Below, piece after piece: positions 21,746 to 33,134 of a DNA stretch of 64,000 nucleotides (within the stretch, counting starts at the first letter, position 1; every line of letters starts with the position of its first letter). The position numbers and the translations under genes were made by a program. The notes beneath the pieces were generated by a model. The model saw nothing but the letters and a program-made list of their open reading frames with translations, had not been told where the DNA came from and did no database searches. The stretch is taken from positions 7,936,001-8,000,000 of the forward strand of contig JASJZH010000004.1 in NCBI GenBank assembly GCA_037178975.1, read 5' to 3'. This stretch comes from Oscheius tipulae. Taxonomy: Eukaryota > Nematoda > Chromadorea > Rhabditida > Rhabditidae.

Positions 21746-22754
21746 ATGTCTCCAAAAAGCGTCCTCATTACTGGAGCAAATAGAGGTATCGGACTCGGGC
21801 TGGTCAAGGCGTTCCTGGCCGATAAAAAAGTTGATCACGTCTTCGCTGCATCACGACAAGCGAACTCGGAGGTAGCTCAATGTAGTTTACTATTTTAAGG
21901 CATTTCAGACATTGACAACTCTACAAGACGATCGGCTACATGTGCTAGAATTGGATGTAAACCGTGACGAATCAATCGAGAAAGCAGTAAAAGAGGTTTG
22001 CCTTAGAATATCACACAGTTAGTGTTTGAAGGTCGAAACAGTGGTGGGATGCTATGGACTAACCTTATTGATCAACAACGCAGGAGTTGCCACAGAATAC
22101 GCAACTGACCAGAAGCCCAAGAGAGAGATTTTACAGTCAGTTGTGGTAACAAATGCTGTCTCTGCTGCAATTGTTACACAGGTAAAACTTGCTTGTCTTT
22201 TTAAGCAAGCAAATTTAAAATGCTGGTTGATGGTGGCTTTCCTATACAATCTCGGATGCCCGCCGAAATTCCGCCTATATGCCCGTTTTCAGTTCTTCCT
22301 GCCACTCCTAAAGCTTGCCGCTTCCAATGGAGCTTCCGATACTCATAGCATTTCTCGTGCTGCTGTTGTCAACATCTCATCTTACTTCGCTTCAATTGCA
22401 GCCAACGACACTGGTTCCAACCCGACTGGCATCTTAGCTTATCGCACAAGCAAGGTTAGCGCAACACTTTTTGTGCACTTGAGAATTTCAGACTGCTCTG
22501 AACTCTATCACGAAAACCATGGCGATTGACTTGGAAAAATATGGAATACTCGTGGCTGCTTTTTCGCCTGGATGGGTGCAGACTGATATGGGAGGATCTG
22601 ACGCAGAATTGACTGTGAGTCTCTTATTTTTATATTCGAAAGTAGTTTTCAGGTCGATCAGTCAATGGCTGAGCTCGTTCCCACCATTTATAAACTGAAT
22701 ATAGAACAGAATGGTGGATGTTTTACAAGATCCGGCGAAGTGATTCCATTTTGA
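21746..22754 (+). CDS. Short-chain dehydrogenase (C-factor-like), intact paralog
   Basis: Same six-exon structure as the gene before it, starting [18 protein letters not shown]. Motifs are complete: TGANRGIG cofactor site, NNAG, NISSYF with the catalytic Ser, and YRTSK with the catalytic Tyr and Lys. After it come [11 protein letters not shown], a typical SDR cofactor/substrate-loop segment, and the end [13 protein letters not shown]. It probably reduces a carbonyl substrate with NAD(P)H; the substrate is unknown. Tandem duplication with 20634-21539 is clear from shared introns. No signal peptide, so likely cytosolic. Confidence 0.88.
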
Positions 22755-22846
22755 AAAACTTCTTTATTGATAAAAGATGTTAAGTTCGCTTCAAATTTTT
22801 GATCTTCAATGTTTTTAAATGCCATCATCCTTGTGATAGGCACATT

Positions 22847-23608
22847 TCAAATGTATACTTCATCCGAGTTCTTCCTTATTTCCTCTTCGCTTTCATTTTC
22901 TTCTACTGGATCTGTCTGCACTGATATACTCCTTCCCATTATGTTCGGGTATGGTGATACAATAACTGCTCTTGATAAGTGCTGTTTTATATAGAAAACA
23001 GAATTCAAACCTCCTCATAGCCCAACGGTGTTGAAACAATCTATGTATCAAAAACAGGGTGGGAAATATCATTACAATCATGAGAGCCATCATTATAAAC
23101 TGGAACACGATCATAACAGTCCCTAAACCATTTCGAAATCTTGAGCCAAGACTTACAATCTGCTTTCCAGTGAAAATTGTTGCAATTGTGACGAAAATCA
23201 GTGCTGTCGAAGCCAGCTAGTGTACAATTAGGAAGCTGATTTTGATGCTGCAGCCAGTTGTAATGCCATGATGTTTGTACTATTGTTAAGATCACATAAG
23301 ATACCTAGTGCTGTGATAACTTTCAAGTTTATTCTCTCACTAAAGCTGCTGAAAACACAAGCAGTTCGATTATAGCCTTTTGTGTAAACGTTGTGACACT
23401 TAGGAGCATTGCAGCCGTAGCCGCATCATTCAGGTAAACGTTAGGAAGGCCTCCGTTAAATAGACCTGTCGCGTAGCAAAGTGATAATGTTATCCAGGAA
23501 GAGACTATTGTAACTATCTAAATTTTTTAACGTAACTACCTAAAATATATAAACTACATTCAGCTTGTAACCGCGAATCCTTGGAGGGGTATAGAAAATA
23601 GGCTGCAT
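22847..23608 (-). CDS. Four-TM membrane protein, paralog of 25609-26198
   Basis: ATG at 23608 (MQPIFYTPPRIRGYKLN) starts four exons: introns of about 40, 120 and 40 bp are needed to keep the frame to the TGA at 22847-22849. Four hydrophobic segments are visible (VSSWITLSLCYATG; AIIELLVFSAALL; STALIFVTIATIF; FIMMALMIVMIFPTLF), followed by the motif HRWAMRR. The C-terminal ~40 residues are acidic (DPVEENESEEEIRKN) and presumably cytosolic. The start MQ...PR(I/V)RG and the HRW-x-MR motif are shared with the gene at 25609-26198. Function and family are unknown to me; the topology resembles nematode four-TM proteins rather than receptors. Confidence 0.6.
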
Positions 23609-23837
23609 GAGGTGTCAAGAAAGCAACAAAAAGATAACAGCTGCTGATAGTCATAACTTCACACGTCGCTCCAACTTTGATAGTCAAACTGCCATCAAAG
23701 TGCAATCTTTTCCTGGTTTGGTCCAGCTAAAAACAGATGCAAACATTCAACAGTGGGAGCGCTAAAAGGGAAAGTCATCGTCTAAGCTAACAATGACCGA
23801 TACATAAGGCAGAAGGGATGAGATTGTGAGCTGACCG

Positions 23838-25212
23838 ATGCTTCTCTGTTTCTGTATTCTACTCCCGTTGGCGTTAGCTCTTGGAAAGCTGTCAACAGAG
23901 GAGAACAGATATACACAGGAAATATGTGGAGATACAGGTGAGTGTCCAGCAAGTTTGAATTCTTTGATTTTTAGCCACCTTGTTCGACAAGAGCAAACGG
24001 GTCCAACGTTCTATGAACACTCCGACTGTTAGACGAGCAGAAGCACCATGGTCCCTATTACTGAAATATGCCCAAAATTGGAACCCAGAGTTAGATCAAG
24101 AAACACAGTTCGATGAGAGCCATGCCCACTGCAGTGGAACGTTGATCAGTTCGAGACATGTGCTTACGGCTGCTCATTGTTTTGGACCTCTAGTTGAAGC
24201 TGGATGGTAATGTTCTAATGCTTCAGTTTACAAAGAATTATAGTAATCTGAACGACACTATCGAGATTCTCGGAATTTCCATGCATCGCCGTAACCTAGA
24301 TCGATTTTTGATTGTGGCTCCGGAAGTTTGTGTTGGAAAAGACTGTCCTTCTGAATTCAGTCCCAGAGGGCTGAAAATCAACAAAGTCTTCTTATCCAGT
24401 CGTTTTATTTTTGCTGCCTGTCTACCCAAAGTATATAACCAACATGAAGGAGATATTGCTGTCATCGAGTTGGAGAAGGATGTCGCTTTCAGCGAAACAG
24501 TCTATCCGGCCTGTCTTGACGGTTAGTGGCAGTTAGACATCTCAAAAAAAGAAACAGATGAACCAATCGTTCCTGGCAGCAAATTCACAATGTTTGGATA
24601 CGGGCGCAGCAATCTGTGAGTCAACTTCGATCATCAGTGTGCACACAAAAAACAATGTTCAGACCACCTGCAGGAATCTTGAGAAAGCACGAAACCGAAT
24701 CAAAAGAATCGTGCTCGATTGTTGATGGAGTGGATGAACATCTAGTCTGCTCTACGCATTGTACCGGAGCAGCTTGTTCGGTGAGTTTCTAGATTTAGCT
24801 TCAGCCGCTGATAGTCAATCCCTTAGACTACAGAGGATGACAATCGATCAGGTTTAGTTGAAGCGCCCAATTTCAGGGAGACAGTGGAGCTGCCCAAATC
24901 ATCTTCAGGGAGAACGGAACCGCCTATGTGTCTGCCGTACTGATTGCCGGTATTCCCTGCCCTCTGATCCATCAATTGCGCGAGCGAGGCAAGGACGTCC
25001 AGTGCGAAGACATCAATGTTCGAGTGGAGAAGCACGCCGGGTGGATCTGCGAAGTAACTGGAATCTGTCCCTCAGCTGGCAAAGAACATCTCAAAACGAC
25101 AACTGAAAGTACTTGGGACAGGTTAATGAAGTTGCTGCCTTTGAAGAAGGCAGATGAACCGGTTGGTTTCTGGACGATGGAACGGTTACAAGGAGATGAT
25201 TTTTATGCTTAA
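23838..25212 (+). CDS. Secreted trypsin-like serine protease (S1/DUF316-type)
   Basis: ATG at 23838 begins a signal peptide (MLLCFCILLPLALALG). Exons joined by introns of 36-90 bp give a chymotrypsin-fold protein with the complete triad: His in LTAAHCF, Asp in GDIAVIELEKDV and Ser in GDSGAA. Other S1 features are CSGTLISSRHV, YPACL and MFGYG. Where most trypsins have GDSGG this one has GDSGAA. About 90 extra residues after the protease core (through EKHAGWICEVTGICPS to MERLQGDDFYA) are not part of the standard domain. Nematode DUF316/TRY proteins of this kind are secreted, often in gut or immune contexts; the substrate cannot be inferred. The intron joining HCFGPL to FTKNYS has a weak GTTGAA donor. 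Confidence 0.82.
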
Positions 25213-25608
25213 ATGTTTTGTCGAAAAAAACAGCTAATAGTAAATTTTTATCAACAGCAACAGGAACACAATACTCTCTTCGTTTTAGGAACTGTAACTA
25301 TACGAACGTAGTCTTTCTCATGATTCTCGCATGTTTGTGTTCCAGACGTGGAAGCAAGGGCCGGTAACATTGGTGCTATTAAGGCGACACTGAAATAGTT
25401 GCGTTTCTTTTATAGTTTCCGCCTTTCTAGATTGACATAGGTATCCCACAGCTTTTAACAGAAGGTCTTCTCGACAGTGTCAGGCTGTTTTGTCTCCCCC
25501 GTACTGACTCGTAAAGTGTAATGAATGAGTGAGCCATTTAAAAAGCTATTCTGTGCTCGTTCATTCAATTCGCCGAGGTAATAAACTCGAGAAAAATCCG
25601 ACTTTGAC

Positions 25609-26198
25609 TCACTTCCTCATTTGCCAGCGGTGCCACCATAGTTTGGCTGTGAAATAGGTAGTCAACGGAATAAAAACCAAATCAAATAGGAAAGTTGCGA
25701 AAAAGAATATTAGGTAGATTATGGCTAAAAACCGCAAATCAACAAGGCTTGAAGAACCTACTCCCAGCACCGGTGTCACTGCAGTCTTCTCCAAGATGGG
25801 CTTTGTCACAAGACTTCAAATGCATCTTTTGCAGAATGTGCTTCAACTGATCGAATTGAAGAAGAGTTGTAACTGCGGAACTAATGGCCTGAAGACGATA
25901 GGTGGTCCAATTGGCTCAAAAACGTACCAAACTGCACATGAATATCCCCAACTCCAGTATATTCTTCATTGTCCAGCATATCACGCTAGTTGTGAGAGAA
26001 ATGACAACGATAAATGTTAGTGTTTTATGAGACCCGGAGTCCGTACAAAGAAAATAAACGAGAATGATTGTTGAGAGGAGGAACCATGAGCATAATGCTG
26101 CAACGACCTGAACGTTGACTTCTTCTAAGTTTTCAATGTTTTACCGAGAGTAGATGGCCTCTAACGCGGGGCTGCTCGTAGATGTTGGTCGACTGCAT
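25609..26198 (-). CDS. Four-TM membrane protein, paralog of 22847-23608
   Basis: ATG at 26198 (MQSTNIYEQPRVRGHLLS) starts four exons joined by introns of about 35-40 bp to a TGA at 25609-25611. Hydrophobic segments: VVAALCSWFLLSTIILVYF, LTFIVVISLTTSVICW, LGIFMCSLAISSAV and IIYLIFFFATFLFDLVFI, then the ending WWHRWQMRK. Between TM3 and TM4 lies a Cys-containing loop (KSCDKAHLGEDC). The N-terminal PR(V/I)RG motif, the first intron position and the terminal HRW-x-MR match the gene at 22847-23608, so these are duplicates flanking the protease. Unlike its paralog it lacks the acidic tail. Confidence 0.6.
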
Positions 26199-26745
26199 CA
26201 GCTGATAAGACGAGAGTCACTTTTATCGGTCCGAAAGTGTTAGAAGACAGGATTATGAGCCGAGTGCGGAGGTAGGTCAGTGTGTTTTTGTGTCAGAAAG
26301 GTGACGTGGAGATGAATCGAATTTGAGTGCAAAATTCTTGCCTCAGCATCAGACAAGATGAGCATGCTCCTGTTCCCAAAACATGTTTTATCTTTAGGTA
26401 TTCGTAATGTGCTGCCCTCATTATTCTTTTCTTACTTCACCTATAAACCTGTTTTATTCCCGACAGAACTTGCCGTGTCCCATTTTTATTCCTCATGGTC
26501 TCTTTGCACAAAATCCCGTTCCAACTGACGTTTTGCACCAAGGTAGATGGCCGAACCCACAGCAAATGTCACGGTGAAAACGTTATGTGAAGTCAACTAC
26601 ATTAGATGCTTTTCTAGGTATTACCTATAGCCCCTGAAGTAGCAAAAAAACTCATTCTGATCGAAGCAATTTCTTTACTGCTATAATCAAAAGTCATTGA
26701 CAGCAATTCGTTATTGTCGACAAAATTCAATCAAACGAAAATTGA
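26199..26745. other. Intergenic region before the L-domain receptor cluster
   Basis: Lies between divergent genes, so it probably carries both promoters. I see no conserved motif, repeat or ORF with support. Confidence 0.4.
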
Positions 26746-26775
26746 ATGTTCCAAGTTCCAAATAGCACTTTTGAT

Positions 26776-29543
26776 ATGCAACTGCTTTTCTATTTCTTGG
26801 CCGCGATGTGTTATGCTAAAGGTATTAAGACTACGAACAGTAATACTTTACGTTCAGATTGTACCTTTCCTGGAAGACTAACCCCAAATGTTCTTGAAAA
26901 GCTGCCTCTTAATTGTACATCCTTCTTTGGAGACCTTATTGTTTCCCAGAAGAATCTAAAAACATCGAAAATTGAAAAAGTTTTTTTCGGCGTTCAAGCG
27001 ATATATGGATGCATTAGTATTGTGAACTCACCTTTTTCAAGTCTTAGCTTTTTACATAACCTGGCCACAATTGATTGCACGAGCACGAATACAAGTAAAA
27101 CATGTTTTGTTTATGCAAAAGTTAAATTTTAGCTTTGCGAAACGTTCTGACAATCAGCAACAACTCTATGTTGTCCACTCTAGGACTTCTGAATTTGAAA
27201 ACTGTCTCAGGACCAGGACTGATTGTGATTGAAAGAATACGACATATGTGTCTTGATCCTATCGAAATGGCTTTCCTGTATCCTCACTCGCAATTTAAGA
27301 TCCAACTGATACCAAGCTGTAACATTAATGTTGGTGGGTTAATACAATGGAGTGGAAGCGAAACCGTTTTTTCCCTTCTAAACTCGTTCTTTTTTGACTT
27401 TTTTTTCCAGAAGAACGATGTCGCTATAGTCCTCCAGAGGTATTACCAGCCCAGGACTGTTACTATCACATCGGTGACATAGAACTGAGCAACCCGGTAT
27501 TGGAAAACGGACCAATGGTCGATGCGCTTCAATACATGATTGTTTTCCAGGTGGATCTCATGCCCATCTTTCAATATTTGCATTCAGGGGTGGCTCAGTA
27601 TTGAAACTACGCTTCTTGATGACTTCAGTTTTTTTGAAAATCTGGAGGTGATAATCGCAAGCACCGCACGTCGGGCGGTGCAATTGGAAAAAAGCAGATA
27701 TTTGAGAAACATTACTTTCCCAAAGTAGGAAGACAACAGTTTTAGCAATGTATTCTAGGCTGAAACGGATCATCAGTGATACTTTACCAGCGATAGAAGC
27801 TTTCGACATGCCGGATCTCACAGCTGAATCATTCTGTGCGACAAACGCTCTCGAATTTTGGAATTCGAATACTAATGAATTATGGAACACTTCGTGTGGT
27901 GTGTTTTTTCAGTTCTAGATCTCTAAAGATCATTGTTCAAAGCTATTTTCAGAGAATGCCGTGAATATTACCTCGAGGCCACAAGCAGAATATGAAGCCA
28001 TTTATCAGCAAATAGACAAATACTTCACATTTCCGCCAATAATACTTGGCACGGTTTTCAGAATACGTGCCCTGATCATCCTTATCTTTGGCAAGCCCAG
28101 AAGGGTCTTGAAACTATTGCGCTTCTTTCTAATCCTATTTATTTCCATCAATCTAATGCAGGTGTTAGATCGGGTTTTGAATTTCCAGGTAACTAACTGG
28201 TGTTTTTAAACTAGGCATACGCGGTACCTAAAAGATGAAAATTTAGAGAACTTTCCCTATTGAACGTTCATCCATAACGGCTTTCCCAGCTTTGCTAAAT
28301 CCTTTAAACCGTCCTATTTGCAGGATATTGCTTGGAAGCAAAACAAAATCATAGCCCGAGCTTCGAAATTTTCATTCGATGCTTATTGTTACCATTTCTT
28401 GTGCAAAGTCTACATCGCTGCAAAAGAAACAACAATCTACTTACTACCATCCGTATACCTATCGGTACTTGTACGGACTTTATTGTAAACAGATTGAAAG
28501 CGCTATTTTGATTTCACCGTAAGATTTTAGGTCGCAATGAAAACAGATAGCAAAAAAAGCCGAACAAGTTAGTGTTTTTTTATCTTTCTTGTGGTTTATT
28601 GTGAGCGTGTGTCTATATGTCGCCGATCTAACAGTATATATTTGGCCTTATGGAAATGATCAAAGAGCTGCAGGGACCACCGCCTTAGCTTTTATGATTT
28701 TGGTAATGCTTTTGTAAAATAAAATACGTCAATATCTTTAGCCAAATAACATTACATATATCTTAAGCACCCTATCAATCCGGAGTAATAGAAACGATAC
28801 GAGTACAACTCATTTTAACACAGATGATGTTGTTGATCTAATGCTAAAGGCCTACAATATTTCCGGAGAGGTTGGAATTGACGCAAAATAACCCCTGTCA
28901 AACTATTGAAAAGTTATTTTGCGTTAACCCAGACCGCGAAGGTGTCCATCAGTCTGTCTGACTATCTCATTTACGCAGGCATTTCTCAATAGGCATCAAA
29001 CGCTGAATGGATTATATCTCAATTTCAGGAATTCACCGTTATACGTCAGCAACTTGAGTATCTGGGTTTTTTGTTGGCCGTTGTGTACCCCCTCATCCGA
29101 ATGTTTGATATGTGCTGCTTCCAACGTTTAAATTATCCCCTCTATCCGTTTTCGCCGATTCTGATTCTTTTTGAGTATTTTCTACTTCGGTACGCATTTT
29201 ACTCCCGCCATGTTAGAATTAATTGGCTGAAACTTAATTGCTTAGCAGATAGGATCGTCTATTATCCTTGTATTACCGAATACAATTATACGCACATTAT
29301 GACTATGGTTTGCCGTTTGCAAACTATCTCATATATACACGAATTTTAGATATTTCATAGAAGCTTCAATATATTTTATCTGCTCTTTTCAATAATTGTC
29401 TGGAGGGTATCATGGTGACGTTCATTTGTAGGCAGGGATTTCTTTTTTTCAGGTACTACCACCGTCTTGGCAGAGCGTTAGAACGTGTCGCATTGAAGGA
29501 GAAGAAAGCGAAAGAGGAAGCGGAGAGAAGACAATTTGAGTGA
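26776..29543 (+). CDS. L-domain receptor with multi-pass membrane region, copy A (in-frame TGA)
   Basis: First of three tandem paralogs. A signal peptide (MQLLFYFLAAMCYAK; an in-frame ATG 30 bases upstream is an alternative) is followed by a receptor-L-type domain (LPLNCTSFFGDLIVS, YGCISIVNSPF, LRNVLTISNNS, LSTLGLLNLKTVSG) and a second L-like domain (SIETTLLDDFSFF, SRYLRNITFPKLKRI, FCATNALEFWNSN). The remaining ~400 residues form five to seven hydrophobic segments and end in a charged tail (KEKKAKEEAERRQFE). In the exon after the acceptor at 28530 the frame meets TGA at 28538-28540, where copies B and C have Trp (HWKN, PWKQ); everything beyond still reads well. Truncation would remove the last four helices. 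L domains bind ligand in insulin/EGF receptors and in the nematode IRLD family. Confidence 0.75.
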
Positions 29544-29821
29544 TTATAAAATTACTGAACATAGCTATAGAGAAAACGACTATACAGAATGAATTTTTGT
29601 AATTCTCAAGATAATGCGTTCTGTATCGAATCTGCTAGCAACTGTACAGCCATGAAAACTCAGAGACTTCTTCTGGTCCCTCAAGTAATCCACTTTGCCC
29701 GAGACAATTCTTTTCCCGATAATAGTTGCAAACCAAAAACCGTCGACGGAAAAAATTGGTCTCCGGTCAAATTTAATCATATGGGCAACGAATGTCACAA
29801 GTTTCAAATAGCACTTTGATT

Positions 29822-32560
29822 ATGCGACTACTTACTACTCTCCACCTTGTAATTGTAATGTGCTATGCTAAGAGTTTGCAAGCATTTTACAGAATCACGG
29901 TTCTTTTCAGATTGCACACTCCCTGGGAAAATAACCGTAAAAGGGCTCGCAAAGCTACCGCTGAATTGTACTTCTTTTTTCGGTGATCTGATCGTGTCCG
30001 ATAAACATGTGGATAGCTCAAGCGTGGAGAAGGTTTTCTTCAATGTTCAAGCAATATACGGATGTGTTGCAATAGTGAACTCTCCTTTTGCCAGTCTGTA
30101 CTTCTTAAGAAATTTAACAAAAATTGATTGTACAACCAACAACACGAGTAATACTTTTATTTAAAGATTAAACTTCAATTCAGATTTGCGGAATGTCCTG
30201 ACAATCAGCAATAACTCTATGCTTTCCACTCTTGGACTACTTAACTTAAAAACTGTAGTTGGACCAGGACAGATTGTAATTGAAAGGATACGAAAATTAT
30301 GTCTCGATCCTCTTGAAATGACTTTCCTGTATCCTCACCCGCAATTTAAAATTCAATTGATACCAAGCTGTAACGATTACATTGGTGAGTCAAGTATCCT
30401 GGATTTGAAAAGAGCAATTTTTTGGTTAACTATGAGTAAACACAAAGAAATAAATACCGTACCGCAATGGAGCAGATGGGAATGTCTTTGACTTTGTATT
30501 CTTTCATTTCTATTTTTCAGAGGAAAGATGTCGCTACAGTCCTCCAGAGCTACTTCCTGACAATGATTGCTACTATCACAAGGGAGATCTAAGAATGGAA
30601 GCGACGATACTGGGTCACGGTCCAATGATAGATGCTCTGCAATACATGGTTGTTTACAAGGTGTTCTTATACTAAACATGTTGAGTTTTTGTCTTTAGGG
30701 TTGGCTCTCGGTCGAAACTACTCTTCTCGATGATTTTAGCTTCTTCAAAAACCTTGAAGTTATGATCTCAGAGGTACAGCAACCGGTATTAACCATGTCC
30801 AGAAACAGATATTTGCGAAACATTACTTTCCCAAAGTTGGTTAGACGGCGGCTTTCAAACATCCAGTTATAGGTTAAAACGAATCATTAGTGACGCTCTA
30901 CCCGTAATAGAGGCTTTTGACGTGCCTGGTCTGACGACTGAAACATTCTGTGCGACAAATACAATTGAATTTTGGAACTCGAACAATAACGAGCTGTGGA
31001 ACACCACATGTGGTAAGTGAAGTGTCCCAAAATCTTTTTGTAAAAAGTACGAAGACTATGTCACACTATAATGACACCTAATTATTTTCAGAAAATGCTG
31101 TGAACATTACTTCATCACCAAAAGAGGAATACGAAGATGTATACAAGCAAATTACTATATATTTTACGTACCCTCCGCTGATTCTTGGCTCTATATTCCG
31201 AATACGAGCTTCGATCATCCTCACTTTTGGCAAAGCAAGTAAAGCTTTAAAACTTTTCCGCTTCTTCCTGCTACTGTTTGTCTTGATCAACTTGGTGCAA
31301 GCGTTAGATCGAGTGATCAATTTTCAGGTGATTGTTCATTGCAGATTCTCAAAACGTTAGTTTTTCAGGATATTGCGTGGAGAGATTTTAATATAATAGT
31401 ATCCCAACCATCACGTTTTACCTTGAATGCGTACATTTTTTATTTTTTGTCCGAAGTCTATATTGCTGCAAGGGAATCAACGCTCTATTTATTCCCTATT
31501 GTATATTTATCGGTACTGCTGAGAACGTTGTTGTAAGAGATTTAGCCATGTATAATTTCAAACGTCCTCCTTTAGAGCACATTGGAAAAACATAGCAAAA
31601 CGTGTCGAGATGGTATTGTTTGCATCATGCTGTGCCTTTTTTGTTGTGAGCGTATGGCTATATGTCACCAGCCTTACAATAGCAATTTGGCCGTATGTTT
31701 TTGAAATAGTTGGAAATGGAAACGCTGGGTTGGCTTATATGGTGGTGGTAAGTTATTTTCACAAAGAGAACCTTCTTTAGCCTAATGACATCATATCTCT
31801 TTTGGATAATACACATCTTAAAAACATGTCAATTCCTACCTTTATCGCAATTAATGTTGCTGCAGTTATGAGAGACGCTTATAATGTTTACGGAGAGGTT
31901 GGAGCTTTTAAATTTTTTTCCCTTCTTTGTTTGAACCAATTTTACACTAGTAACCTATTAAAATAATTGTTATTAAGCAACAGTCATAAAAAGACATTTT
32001 AGTCATTCACCGATTTTCGTCAACAGCTCGAATATCTAGGATACGTTCTAGCTATGTTATATCATCTCATCCGAATTTCTGATATGTGCTGCTTCAATCG
32101 CTTGCATTATCCATTGTACCCATTTTCTCCGATTGTTATAATTTTTGAAGTTTTTTATACTGTTTTAAGTATCGAATGTTAAGTGTTCAGTATTTTCTAC
32201 TCCGATATGGCGTGTATGCCAAGTGGGTTGGGGACAACTGGTTGGATCTCACGTGCGGAGTCGTAAGGAAAGACTACTTACCTTGTATCCATATTTATAA
32301 TTACACCCATTTTATGACTATGGTTCGTCAAAAACAGCCTTAAAGTTGACATCCGTTAATAATTTCAGATCTTGCACAGAACTTTTAACGTCTTTTATCT
32401 GCTTTGTTCACTAGTCATCTGGAGGGTTGCATGGTAATAAGGTCTGTGATCAAGTATTTATTGTTTCAGGTACCACCATCGATTTGGCAGAGCATTGGAA
32501 AATGTCGCTCTCAGGGAGAGAAAAGTAAGAGACGACGCAGATAAACGACAGTTTGAGTGA
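29822..32560 (+). CDS. L-domain receptor with multi-pass membrane region, copy B (intact)
   Basis: Second tandem paralog, about 13-14 exons with introns near 40 bp, all joining in phase from MRLLTTLHLVIVMCYAK to RRDD-like DDADKRQFE and TGA. L1: LPLNCTSFFGDLIVSD, YGCVAIVNSPF, LTISNNSMLSTLG, VGPGQIVIERIRKLC. L2: SVETTLLDDFSFFKN, RYLRNITFPK, CATNTIEFWNSN. Membrane part: FRFFLLLFVLINLVQAL, a long hydrophobic stretch at YIFYFLSEVYIAARES, CCAFFVVSVWLYVTSL, LEYLGYVLAMLYHLIR, YPFSPIVIIFE and FYLLCSLVIWRVAWYHH. I count six to seven segments, so the protein looks like a ligand-binding ectodomain on a polytopic anchor. No kinase or other enzyme domain is present. It is the best template for the family. 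Confidence 0.8.
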
Positions 32561-33134
32561 AATAAAAGCATCTTCCGGTATGAAGCGGTTTAAGAAGAAA
32601 CCAAAACAAAGAATGTATTTGCTTTTAATCTCTTTACCAATAAATCCTGTAAAAGCGTGATTTGTACTACTCGTTGCTTTCTTATCAATGGCTTGTTTGT
32701 TAAACTTAGGCTGTCAAAAGTTTTCAAACAAGCACTAACAAGGGAGAACTCGAAGACAACTATGACTGCAGTTTTATGAGTTAAAAAGGTGATCCATTTA
32801 GATAGAACTTGTGGTCGTAGACTGGTTTTCGAATCATACGTGTCAACCCAATAGTCAAGTGCCACCCAGCGGACAAAAAGTTGCTTGCTGGTGGCTGGTT
32901 GACTCAAAATGGCCAAATACGACACATTTTCATTTACACCATCTATCTTTACTGAGTAAAGAAAAGTTGGTCTCTTTAGTTTGCAAATGGGATTTCAAAT
33001 CTTATACTCGTTTCTGTAGCCGTTACTTTCTCACGAAACTTCTAAAGAGATCAAGCAGCATTTGACACAATTACTTTTCCGCATTAGTGGTAGCGACCGA
33101 ACGTGTCTCCATTCCGTTGATAGCGTATTCTAGC
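32561..33134. other. Spacer between receptor copies B and C
   Basis: A minus-strand frame (32590-32925, 111 codons) is open but has no domain or homolog in the window, so I leave it unannotated. Otherwise AT-rich with no visible signal. Confidence 0.3.

Noticed and set aside
24180-24235. Stop after FGPLVEAGW taken as the end of the protease
   Set aside because: A 36-bp intron from GTTGAAGC to GCTTCAG joins HCFGPL to FTKNYS in phase and the rest of the S1 domain, including Asp and Ser, follows.
32590-32925. 111-codon minus ORF just after receptor copy B
   Set aside because: No motif, no signal peptide and no homolog in the window; chance open frame cannot be excluded.
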